Positions 35,372-42,620 of a stretch of DNA of 58,078 bases are shown here, in pieces (positions within the stretch are counted from its first letter, which is position 1; the number at the start of each line of letters is the position of its first letter). The notes beneath the pieces were generated by a model, which did no database searches, had not been told where the DNA came from, and saw nothing but the letters and a program-made list of their open reading frames with translations. This stretch comes from Planctomycetota bacterium (GTDB lineage Bacteria; Planctomycetota; UBA8742; UBA2392). The position numbers and the translations under genes were made by a program. The stretch is from positions 1-58,078 of the forward strand of contig JABARW010000013.1 in NCBI GenBank assembly GCA_019186845.1. Direction: 5' to 3'.

Positions 35372-35872
35372 CTATTCTACTGCAGGCGAAGCCTGAGGAG
35401 CAGTGCCTTCTGGAGCATCCGCGTCGTCCGGTGTAGGCACCGGGGCGGGCTCGTGGGCCAGCCAGGCCTTGATAATGCGCTCGGGCACGCCGGCCGCAAG
35501 CTTCACGATCTTGCCATCGACAATCTCGGCGGCCCATGAACGTTCGTTGAACCCCTCGGGAAGCTGCGCGAGGATTTCTTTGGGCTCCCAGCCGTTGTAC
35601 ACGCAGGAAACGACCGCCTTGTTCTGTTTGACCGCCTCCGTGATTTCCGGCGTTTGCTCCACTCGCTGCACCAGCGAGACGCAGGAGGCTCAGTAGCCGG
35701 GGTTGCGGTCGACGGCCAGAAACAGGCGGGAGCCCTGCTCACCGGCCACGTCACCCGCGGCCTTGAAGTCGCCCGTGATGCGGCCCTGCTGGCGCGGCCG
35801 CTCACGCGCCCAGACGCCATAAACCGTTACGCCCACAAGGAACAACAACATGATGATGTAGACGTACTTCAT
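35372..35872 (-). CDS. Candidate selenoprotein: membrane-anchored thioredoxin-like protein with UASC motif
   Basis: Reading the in-frame TGA at 35690-35692 as selenocysteine gives one 166-aa protein. It has an N-terminal TM anchor (YVYIIMLLFLVGVTVYGVWA), RLFLAVDRNPGY, Sec61-A-S-Cys64, a further thioredoxin-like region, AVVSCVYNGWEP and a Pro/Ala/Asp-rich tail. UxxC is the usual place for Sec in thioredoxin-fold redox proteins. The ATG at 35872 has AAGGAG seven bases upstream; the part after TGA has only a GTG and no ribosome site, so it is not a separate gene. A hairpin with a G-first loop follows the TGA, as expected for a bacterial SECIS. The alternative is a nonsense mutation or sequencing error. 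Confidence 0.75.
35654..35692 (-). promoter_or_regulatory. Candidate bacterial SECIS element (UASC selenoprotein)
   Basis: Eleven bases after the UGA, the minus strand forms CTCGCTG-GTG-CAGCGAG (35662-35678), a 7-bp stem with a loop beginning with G, plus outer CTCC/GGAG pairing. Position and loop fit the bSECIS pattern. Confidence 0.6.
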
Positions 35873-35938
35873 GGCGCTCTCCTTACTTACGCATAACGGC
35901 TGTCGCCCGCAGAGTATTCCATGGCGCCGCAATGCAGA

Positions 35939-35958
35939 GGGGCGGCCAGCGCCGCCCC
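35939..35958 (-). terminator. GC-rich hairpin after the TfoX-like gene
   Basis: GGGGCGGC-CAGC-GCCGCCCC lies about 30 bases beyond the stop of the 35986-36402 gene. No clear T-run follows on the minus strand, so strength is uncertain. Confidence 0.4.
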
Positions 35959-35985
35959 CTTTCAACATCAGCGAAGTCACAGGCC

Positions 35986-36402
35986 TCACTTCTTCTTGGC
36001 CGGCTTTTTCGAGGCAGCCTTGACCGGCTTCTTGGCCGACTTCTTGGGCGCGCTCTTCTTCGCAGGCTTGGCTGCGGGCGGAGGCATGGTCATGGCGTAG
36101 TTGAAGCTGGCTTCAACCCAGCGCGAAAGCTGCTTGGCGGTCTTCAGCGCGTCCATGGAGACCTTGACCCAGCCCTCCACAATCTTGTTCTTGTGGGCGA
36201 ACTGCGAGCAGTGCTTGAGGGCCAGGTGCTTCTGCAGCGCCTCTTTCTCACACAGGGCAATCAAGCCATCCTCAACAGCCCCTACAAAGTCACGGCCATT
36301 CACCACGCAGGTGCGACCGCCGAGAGCATCGTGCTCGCTCCAGCCGGTCTTGCGCATCAGCGCATCTTTGATGCGTTCAAACAAACGCGGATCGTAACCC
36401 AT
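35986..36402 (-). CDS. TfoX N-terminal-domain-like protein with Lys/Ala-rich tail
   Basis: 138 aa. The opening YDPRLFERIKDAL, then GGRTCVVNGRDFVGAV and EGWVKVSMDAL, and a final helix before MPPP resemble the TfoX/Sxy N-terminal domain, though the similarity is by eye. Residues from about 110 to the end are histone-like repeats of Lys, Ala and Pro (KKSAPKKSAKKPVKAASKK), suggesting nucleic-acid binding. It lies between the two selenoprotein candidates on the same strand. Role unknown. Confidence 0.7.
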   Translation of the reverse strand: MGYDPRLFERIKDALMRKTGWSEHDALGGRTCVVNGRDFVGAVEDGLIALCEKEALQKHLALKHCSQFAHKNKIVEGWVKVSMDALKTAKQLSRWVEASFNYAMTMPPPAAKPAKKSAPKKSAKKPVKAASKKPAKKK

Positions 36403-36492
36403 GCGGCTCCTCTTGCCTGATTGGGCCGCGCATGATGCTGTCGAAACCCCGCTAGAGCAAGCACCGTCCCGTTTTCTGGCTCACTTTCGCGT

Positions 36493-36513
36493 CGGACCTT
36501 CAGGCAAGGTCCG
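36493..36513 (-). terminator. Hairpin overlapping the TlpA-like gene stop
   Basis: CGGACCTT-CAGGC-AAGGTCCG is a perfect 8-bp stem spanning the stop codon at 36500. There is no clear T-run, so it may protect the 3' end rather than terminate. Confidence 0.35.
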
Positions 36514-37264
36514 CTCCGCAGGACATGCAGCGCTTGCGCCCCTCCCGTCTAGGCGCTCCACACCGAGGACAGCCGCCTTCTTCGGGGGGCGTCTGCGCGG
36601 CACCTGCCGCCCCCGGCGCCGAAGCCATCGGAAGCGGCGGCGCGACGAAGTAAGGGTTTGCCGCGACGGGCTTGCGCCCCGTCAGGGCGCGCACCAGCAA
36701 CAACACGATTAGCACCCCTAACAGCACAGCCACCATCAGCGGCACCGTCCAGCCCGTGCCAGTTCCGCCGGCGGGCGCGGCGGAACCTGGAGGCAACGCC
36801 GTGCCACCCAGCCAGGCCTCAATCATGCCATTGGTAACGCTGGCCGGGTGGCCGCGCCAGATGACCTTGCCTTGGCGGTCGATGATGTAGGCGTGGGGGT
36901 AGCCGGGAATGCCAAAGAGGCGCGGCACACCGCGGGCCTGAACAATAGGGTAAGTGGCACCGTGACCCTGGACAAAGCCGTCAATGGTCGCGGTCGCTTC
37001 TTCACTTACGGCCACGATCTGGAATCCACGATTTCTGTAGTTGTGGTCCACCTGCACGAGGTGGGGTACAGCTCGCACGCAGGGGCCTCACCAAGTGGCC
37101 CAGACCTCCAACATGACTACTTTGCCACGGAAGTCGCTGAGGCGCCTTTGCCCCTCTGGCATGTTCCAGGTCTTAGCAAACGTCACTTCGGGAGCAACAT
37201 CCCCGACCTCGACGGCAGCCAGAGGCGCAGCAAGCATCATCAGAAGTAAGGTGAGTCGCAGCAT
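36500..37264 (-). CDS. Candidate selenoprotein: TlpA-type thioredoxin with WUGPC active site, TM helix and zinc ribbon
   Basis: Reading TGA at 37088-37090 as selenocysteine gives a 254-aa protein. It has a signal peptide (MLRLTLLLMMLAAPLAAVEV), FRGKVVMLEVWATW, Sec59-Gly-Pro-Cys62, then RAVPHLVQVDHNY, IPGYPHAYIIDRQGKVIWRG (with the cis-Pro region), a TM helix (about 175-195) and a C-terminal zinc ribbon CPRCG..CMSCG. The TGA replaces the first cysteine of the canonical WCGPC of TlpA/ResA thioredoxins exactly, with intact homology on both sides. This is strong evidence for Sec rather than a pseudogene. Predicted topology: thioredoxin outside the inner membrane, zinc ribbon inside. The likely role is reduction of periplasmic disulfides. 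Confidence 0.82.
37051..37090 (-). promoter_or_regulatory. Candidate bacterial SECIS element (WUGPC selenoprotein)
   Basis: Four bases after the UGA the minus strand can form CCTGC-gtg-CGAG, an 11-nt loop CTGTACCCCAC, then CTCG-t-GCAGG. A two-part stem directly after the UGA fits a bSECIS, though the loop is larger than usual. Confidence 0.5.
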
Positions 37265-37281
37265 GAAACATCTCGAGCAGG

Positions 37282-38127
37282 CTAGTGCTTGGAGGAGGCG
37301 CTGCCGCGCCTTTGATGGAAGGTGCCTGGGGGAGGAACCGGCCCGCCCGTTCCCGCAGCCAGGGGAGGGAGCAAGGGATGGTGTACCAGTCGCGCCCTCG
37401 GCGTGGGCTCCTCACGGCGTCGTGCAGCCAACATGATCATTAGAACGAACCCGGGAATCAGGGCAACCACCAGAGAAGCAAGCAGAAGATCATTCACGGC
37501 CGAGGCAACTGTGGTGCCTTCCAAGTGGGCAAAGGCCTCGCCGTAGCGTGGGCGATCCATGACGTTCCCACCGAGAGCTTCAACCTGGGATGCCGCCAAC
37601 CTCCCGGTGCTAGGCCAGTGGCTGCTCCCTTCCAGGCTGCGCAGGAGCCATCGCGACAACTTGATCACCGACAACTCGCGCTGCAGCGGGCCGCCTACTT
37701 CCATCCGCAGCGTGCCATCTGACAAGGGAACATAGGCCGCCAGAATCACGCCAAGTGCGCCGGAGTTTTCGTGGACGGCGCGGCTGCACCAGACGTCCCT
37801 ATGCTGCCACTCTTCGCGATACCAAGAAAATGAGACCGGAGGCGTTCGGGGCCGGAACTGCCCGCTCAGGTCGGAGTCCGGCGCAAGCGTCTCGTGCGTC
37901 ACATGGAAGGAGGCGGTAAAGCCCGTTCCGGCGGCGTCCTCCCCTACCCAGGCCATGACGCAGTTCCAGTCTTGGGGTGGGGTACGCGGCGTGACCTGCA
38001 CGAAACCATCGGGCAAGGCCACGCGGAAGTGGGGCTGTGCAATCTCGAGCCAGTCGCCCGAGACTTTGAAATCGGCCCACAGGGTTGACCCCCACAGGGC
38101 GACAAGCAAGAAGAGGCGCAGGCCCAT
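37282..38127 (-). CDS. Exported single-pass membrane protein of unknown function
   Basis: 281 aa. A signal peptide (LRLFLLVALWGSTLWA) is followed by an outer domain of about 190 residues with a paired Trp-rich core, then a TM helix (LLLASLVVALIPGFVLMIMLA) and a Pro/Gly/Arg-rich cytoplasmic tail of about 45 residues. No catalytic motif is recognised. It ends 17 bases before the WUGPC thioredoxin gene starts, so the two are probably co-transcribed and it may be its partner. Confidence 0.7.
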   Translation of the reverse strand: MGLRLFLLVALWGSTLWADFKVSGDWLEIAQPHFRVALPDGFVQVTPRTPPQDWNCVMAWVGEDAAGTGFTASFHVTHETLAPDSDLSGQFRPRTPPVSFSWYREEWQHRDVWCSRAVHENSGALGVILAAYVPLSDGTLRMEVGGPLQRELSVIKLSRWLLRSLEGSSHWPSTGRLAASQVEALGGNVMDRPRYGEAFAHLEGTTVASAVNDLLLASLVVALIPGFVLMIMLAARRREEPTPRARLVHHPLLPPLAAGTGGPVPPPGTFHQRRGSASSKH

Positions 38128-38155
38128 GTGTAGAGCCTACACCATGGGTCGCCCC

Positions 38156-38368
38156 CTAGCGAGCCGGTTTCCTTGACTTGGAGGCGGCTTTGGTCCTGAC
38201 TGCCATGCGCTTGCGCGTGTCCACCGTGCTGACGCAGTATTCGATGCAGTTTCTGGCCAGCATCCAATGCAGTGCATGGGCCAGGACATCCGGGACCGGA
38301 TACTCGACCCCCTTGAAGCGCGCAGGCGTGGCCCATGTCCAGTTACTTACGGCTCTTCTTCCAGGCAT
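38156..38368 (-). CDS. Small basic hypothetical protein
   Basis: Up to 70 aa. The core VPDVLAHALHWMLARNCIEY then CVSTVDTRKRMAVRT looks like a real amphipathic-helix protein, followed by a Lys/Arg/Ser tail. The ATG at 38368 has GGAGG directly abutting it, which is too close, so a later start is likely. It lies 28 bases before the 37282-38127 gene. Family not recognised. Confidence 0.45.
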   Translation of the reverse strand: MPGRRAVSNWTWATPARFKGVEYPVPDVLAHALHWMLARNCIEYCVSTVDTRKRMAVRTKAASKSRKPAR

Positions 38369-38476
38369 CCTCCTTGACAGGCAGAAGCCGGTTGTTAGCG
38401 TTTTTGCCCGAATTCACGCCCCAGGAAGCGGGTGCTTCCGGCGGCGCCAGTGCAGGCCTGAGGACCACGGGAAAAC

Positions 38477-38743
38477 ATGATTACATCGGAGAAGAAGACG
38501 GAGCTCGTCAAGGGCTACGCCACCAAGCAGGGCGACACCGGTTCGCCGGAAGTGCAGTGCGCGCTCCTGACGGAACGCATCAACAACCTGACAGTGCATC
38601 TGAAGCTGCACAAGAAGGACCACAACAGCCGGCGCGGCCTGCTGATGATGGTGGGAAAGCGCAACGCACTGCTCAAGTACCTGAACCGCGTGGATGAAAC
38701 CCGCTACAAGAAACTGGTCGAAAAGCTCGGCATCCGCAAGTAG
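38477..38743 (+). CDS. rpsO: 30S ribosomal protein S15
   Basis: An 88-aa primary 16S-binding protein of the 30S platform, with normal length and the full family pattern: [41 protein letters not shown] and [20 protein letters not shown]. It is followed by pnp, the usual rpsO-pnp order. A hairpin overlaps its stop codon. Confidence 0.98.
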   Translation: MITSEKKTELVKGYATKQGDTGSPEVQCALLTERINNLTVHLKLHKKDHNSRRGLLMMVGKRNALLKYLNRVDETRYKKLVEKLGIRK

Positions 38744-38763
38744 CGGATGCCGTTGTGCTTTTT
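38729..38763 (+). terminator. Terminator/attenuator hairpin at the rpsO stop
   Basis: GGCATCCGC-AAGTA-GCGGATGCC is a perfect 9-bp stem containing the rpsO stop codon in its loop region. CTTTTTC follows six bases later. It probably attenuates read-through into pnp. Confidence 0.65.
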
Positions 38764-38964
38764 CGCGGGTGCGAAGAAGCACTGGGGCCGGTAGCCGGGC
38801 AGACCGGCCGGCCCCCGGTTGGGTCAGGTCATGCAGTTGAGCGGACACAGAGGCCCGGGCTTGTGCGCAAGCCCCGACTTCTCTGCCCGCGCAAGGGCAA
38901 GCCGATTCCCACCGTTCGAACTCACCAAGAGCGCGATCGACCGCAGCGGCGGCTCGCGCAACCC

Positions 38965-38984
38965 GTTCAGGCGACGGCCTGAAC
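38965..38984 (+). promoter_or_regulatory. Hairpin in the pnp leader
   Basis: GTTCAGGC-GACG-GCCTGAAC is a perfect 8-bp stem about 22 bases before the pnp ATG. PNPase is autoregulated through a leader stem-loop in some bacteria; the parallel here is inference. The rest of the 263-base rpsO-pnp gap holds another GC-rich inverted repeat near 38783-38816 and no gene. Confidence 0.4.
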
Positions 38985-39006
38985 CCATGAAACGTCACAG
39001 GAGACC

Positions 39007-41238
39007 ATGAAACACATCGTTCAACTCAACGTCGGCGGCCGTGACATCTCTATTGAGACCGGCTGGCTGGCCAAGCAGGCCGCAGGAGCCGTGCTCGTAC
39101 GTGAGAATCACTCCGCGGTCTTTGTCGCCGTTACGACTGCTGCACCCCGTCCCGGCATCGACTTCTTTCCGCTGACAGTGGACTATCGCGAGAAAACCAG
39201 TGCGGCGGGCAAGCTGCCCGGCGGCTTCTTCAAACGCGAGGCCCGCCCCACACAGAAGGAAATCCTCACCATGCGCGTAACGGATCGCCCGTTGCGCCCC
39301 CAGTTCCCGGAAGGCTTCAATGACGAAGTCCAGATCCAGGGCATGGTGATGTCGGCGGACCCCGAGTTGGACCCCGACGTGCTCATGATCAACGGCTCAA
39401 GCGCGGCTCTCATGCTCTCAGGCGTGCCTTTTCACGGCCCCGTGAGCGCGGTGCGCATGGGCATGGTGGATGGCCAGTTCATCGTGAACCCCAACTACGA
39501 GCAGGCCGACAAGGGCCAGCTCAACATGATGGTAGCTGGCACGAACGACGGCATCTGCATGGTGGAAGCCGGGGCGAACGAGCTGTCCGAAGAGCAGATT
39601 GTCGAAGCCCTGCGCATCGCCCACGATGAAATCAGGCGCCTGTGCGCGCTGCAGCTTGACCTCTGCGCCAAGGCCGGTGTGGTGCGCGAAGAGTACACGC
39701 CGCCCAAGGGTCATGACCCCGCTCTGCTCAAGGAAGTGACGGCCCGCTACTACCCGGCGTTCTACACCGCCATGAAAACCCCGGGCAAGCACGAGCGCTC
39801 TGAGGCCCTCGACGACATCAAGCACCAGGCCATTGTCGAGATGTGCCCCGTCTCGGAAACCACTCCGCCCGAAGAACGCGCCAAGCTGGCCGCAAAGGCC
39901 AAGGCCATCTCGGCCATCCTCGGCGAGTTCAAGTACAAGGCGCTGCGCGAGATGATCAAGCGCGAAGGCCGTCGCGTCGATGGACGCGACTTCACCACGG
40001 TGCGCCCCATCACCATCGAAATGTCGCCGTTTCCCCGCAACCACGGCAGCGTGACCTTCACGCGCGGTGAAACCCAGGCTTTCGTCACCTGCACACTTGG
40101 CACGTCCGAAGATTCCCAGCTCATCGACGGCCTGCGTGAAAGCAAGGAAGAGCAATTCCTGCTGCACTACAACTTCCCCAGCTTCAGCACGGGCGAGTGT
40201 AAGCCCATCCGCGGCCCCGGCCGCCGCGAAATCGGCCACGGCGCCCTGGCCGAGCGCGCCCTGCGCCCCATGCTGCCGGACCTCTCCAAGTTCCCCTACA
40301 CAATCCGCATCGTCAGCGACATCCTTGAGAGCAACGGCAGCTCGAGCATGGCCAGCGTGTGCGGCGGTTCTCTGGCCATGTTTGACGCCGGCGTGCCGGT
40401 CAAGAAAGCCGTCGCCGGCGTAGCCATGGGCCTGGTGGACTTCAATGTCGATGATCCTGCCGACAACGGCTATGCCGTGCTCACGGACATCCTCGGCGAT
40501 GAAGACCACGTCGGCGATATGGACTTCAAAGTGTGCGGCACCGATGCCGGCATCACCGCCCTGCAGATGGACATCAAGGTCAAGAAGCTGAACCTCGAGG
40601 TCATGCTGAAGGCCCTTCAGCAGGCCAAGGCCGGCCGCCTGCACATCCTCTCCAAGATGAACCAGGCCATGCCCGCACCGCGTCGCGACCTCTCCAAGTG
40701 GGCGCCGCGTTACGAGACGGTCAAGATTGACAAGGAACAGATCGGCATGCTGATCGGCCCCGGCGGCAAGAACATCCGCGCTCTCCAGGAAGCCACCAAG
40801 TCGGTCATCAGCGTGGAGGAAGACGGCACGGTCAAGATTTTCAGCACCGAGGCCACCGGCGCCAAGGACGCCGCCGACAAGATTCGTGGCATGATGACCA
40901 AGCCCGAAGTCGGCCAGCGCGTATCCGGCCGCGTCACCAGCATGCGCGAGTTCGGCGCCTTCGTGGAGTTCGGCGTCGGACAGGAAGCACTGGTCCATGT
41001 CAGCCAGCTTTCCGACGGATACGTCGAGAAGCCCGAAGACGTCGTCAAGGTTGGCGACGAAATCGAGGTGGAAATCATCAATGTGGACCCCACCGGCAAG
41101 GTCAAGGCCAGCCGCAAGGCCGTGATCCTCAAGGACCGGGGCGAGGAGTACACCCCTGAACTCGGACGCGGCGGCGGCGGTGGGCGCGATCGCGGCGGGC
41201 GCGGCGGCGGCCGACGTGAGCACTCGCGGCGCGACTGA
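39007..41238 (+). CDS. pnp: Polynucleotide phosphorylase
   Basis: A 743-aa 3'-5' phosphorolytic exoribonuclease of the RNA degradosome. Two RNase PH cores are present. The second carries GRREIGHGALAERAL, SNGSSSMASVCGGSLAM and GDEDHVGDMDFKV with the catalytic aspartates. A KH domain (IGMLIGPGGKNIRALQEAT) and an S1 domain (VGQRVSGRVTSMREFGAFVE) follow near 560-695. The C-terminus is a Gly/Arg-rich tail (about 715-743) that could bind RNA. Downstream of rpsO as usual; a strong terminator follows. Confidence 0.98.
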   Translation: MKHIVQLNVGGRDISIETGWLAKQAAGAVLVRENHSAVFVAVTTAAPRPGIDFFPLTVDYREKTSAAGKLPGGFFKREARPTQKEILTMRVTDRPLRPQFPEGFNDEVQIQGMVMSADPELDPDVLMINGSSAALMLSGVPFHGPVSAVRMGMVDGQFIVNPNYEQADKGQLNMMVAGTNDGICMVEAGANELSEEQIVEALRIAHDEIRRLCALQLDLCAKAGVVREEYTPPKGHDPALLKEVTARYYPAFYTAMKTPGKHERSEALDDIKHQAIVEMCPVSETTPPEERAKLAAKAKAISAILGEFKYKALREMIKREGRRVDGRDFTTVRPITIEMSPFPRNHGSVTFTRGETQAFVTCTLGTSEDSQLIDGLRESKEEQFLLHYNFPSFSTGECKPIRGPGRREIGHGALAERALRPMLPDLSKFPYTIRIVSDILESNGSSSMASVCGGSLAMFDAGVPVKKAVAGVAMGLVDFNVDDPADNGYAVLTDILGDEDHVGDMDFKVCGTDAGITALQMDIKVKKLNLEVMLKALQQAKAGRLHILSKMNQAMPAPRRDLSKWAPRYETVKIDKEQIGMLIGPGGKNIRALQEATKSVISVEEDGTVKIFSTEATGAKDAADKIRGMMTKPEVGQRVSGRVTSMREFGAFVEFGVGQEALVHVSQLSDGYVEKPEDVVKVGDEIEVEIINVDPTGKVKASRKAVILKDRGEEYTPELGRGGGGGRDRGGRGGGRREHSRRD

Positions 41239-41257
41239 TTCGTTTCACGTTTCAAGC

Positions 41258-41285
41258 AACCCGGCCCGACATTCGGGCCGGGTTT
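41258..41285 (+). terminator. Intrinsic terminator after pnp
   Basis: AACCCGGCCCGA-CAT-TCGGGCCGGGTT, a perfect 12-bp stem, followed by TCGTT. Confidence 0.8.
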
Positions 41286-41352
41286 CGTTGGGGCCCCTAC
41301 ACGCTTCTGCCTGCTCCTGCTAATTTGGCAAAGCGGGGAAAGCGAGGTGCCC

Positions 41353-42561
41353 ATGACCCTTTCTCGACGAGACTTCCTGGCTCGCTGTTCGCTGGCCGTG
41401 GCGGGTGTGTCACTCTCGACGCTCTTTGGCTGCGACTCGGCCCCCGGCGTCACCCTGGCCCAGGACGGCGCCAACAGCCCCAAGCCCGACACGCCGCGCA
41501 AGCCGGACTCGCCTCTCGTGCAGAAGAAGGGCACGATCATCGGCGCTGCGCGCGGCATGCAGGACGGCAAGCAGGCCTTCTACCTGAGTGTGGTCAACCT
41601 TGATGCACCCAGGCTCGCCGCCAAGCTGACCCCCCTCAGCTTTCTGGCCCATGGTGTGTCGCCCAACCCCGTCAAGCCCCAGCGCGCGGTGCTCTTTGAG
41701 AAGCAGGGCAAAGGTTGCTGCGAAGTCGACCTCAAGGCCGGCAAGGTCCTGACTACGATTCCCACGGTGGACGGCCGGAAGTTCTACGGGCACGGCGCCT
41801 ATTCGCTCGACGGAAAGCTGCTCTATGGCACCGAAACGGAGATGGACACCTACCGGGGCGTGATCGTCGTGCGCGACGGCGAGACCTTCAAGGAACTTGG
41901 CAAGTTCCCGACCTTCGGCGAGGCTCCCCACGACTGCCACATGATTGACGAGGGCAAGACGCTGGTCATCACCAACGGCGGCGCCGCGCTTGGCAGCAGC
42001 GGGGAGACCGCAGCGCCCAGTGTAACCTTCGTGGATATCAAGACCGAGAAGCTGATCGAGCGGGTGACCTTTCCCAACGACAAGCTCAACGCCGGCCACC
42101 TCGCAATCAGCGCGGCCAAGGATCTGGTCGTCGTTTCAGCCCCGCGCGACGGCGTACCCAACCAGGCGACGGCGCAGGGCGGCATCACGCTGCGCCCTGC
42201 GGGTGCGGGGGCCGAGTCCATGTCGAACCCAGCCGACGTGGTGGCCAAGATGATCGGGGAAACCCTGAGCGTGAGCATTCATGAGGCGACGGGCGTGGTG
42301 GGCGCCACCAATCCGACGGGCAACATCGTCACATTCTGGAACCTGAAGGAACGCAAGCTGGTCAAGTCCGTCGATATGGGACGCCCGCTGGGCATCACCC
42401 AGACGCTGGACCGCAAGGAGTTCATAATCAGCTTCTGCCCCGACCCCTCCACGGCCGCCCTCCAGCGCTTCAACGCCGAAACTCTGGAGCCGGTGCCAGG
42501 CAGTCGATTCGATGAAGCCTACATGAGCGGCAGCCATATTATCGCCTATGACCTCGCCTGA
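41353..42561 (+). CDS. Tat-exported DUF1513-like beta-propeller protein
   Basis: 402 aa. The N-terminus has a twin-arginine signal (MTLSRRDFLARCSLAVAGVS) ending in LFGC, a possible lipobox, so it may be a Tat-exported lipoprotein. The body has blade-like repeats with KFYGHGAYSLDGKLLYGTE, GEAPHDCHMIDEGKTLVITN and NAGHLAISAAKDLVVVSAP, resembling the DUF1513 propeller family. The ATG at 41353 has a GAGG site; a GTG two codons earlier is the alternative. Substrate unknown. DUF1513 genes often sit near periplasmic iron-uptake genes, but none is seen here. Confidence 0.78.
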   Translation: MTLSRRDFLARCSLAVAGVSLSTLFGCDSAPGVTLAQDGANSPKPDTPRKPDSPLVQKKGTIIGAARGMQDGKQAFYLSVVNLDAPRLAAKLTPLSFLAHGVSPNPVKPQRAVLFEKQGKGCCEVDLKAGKVLTTIPTVDGRKFYGHGAYSLDGKLLYGTETEMDTYRGVIVVRDGETFKELGKFPTFGEAPHDCHMIDEGKTLVITNGGAALGSSGETAAPSVTFVDIKTEKLIERVTFPNDKLNAGHLAISAAKDLVVVSAPRDGVPNQATAQGGITLRPAGAGAESMSNPADVVAKMIGETLSVSIHEATGVVGATNPTGNIVTFWNLKERKLVKSVDMGRPLGITQTLDRKEFIISFCPDPSTAALQRFNAETLEPVPGSRFDEAYMSGSHIIAYDLA

Positions 42562-42581
42562 CGGGCCTGGGCAACACGAAA

Positions 42582-42607
42582 CCGGGGCGGTCTGACGGCC
42601 GCCCCGG
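42582..42607. terminator. Bidirectional terminator-like hairpin between convergent genes
   Basis: CCGGGGCGG-8 nt-CCGCCCCGG lies between the stops at 42561 and 42621. Confidence 0.6.
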
Positions 42608-42620
42608 CATGATTTCCGGC

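Noticed and set aside
35372..37264. Pseudogenes or frameshifts instead of selenoproteins
   Set aside because: Both interruptions are TGA, in frame, at the redox-active position of CxxC motifs, with stem-loops right after. Two independent nonsense mutations at such places are unlikely.
37944..38336. Open frame opposite and between the exported-protein and small basic protein genes
   Set aside because: It overlaps better-supported genes in another frame, and its composition is not protein-like.
39418..41223. Long open frame of about 600 codons opposite pnp
   Set aside because: It is a GC-driven shadow: composition is His/Ala/Gly/Asp-rich with no fold motif, and pnp on the other strand is certain.
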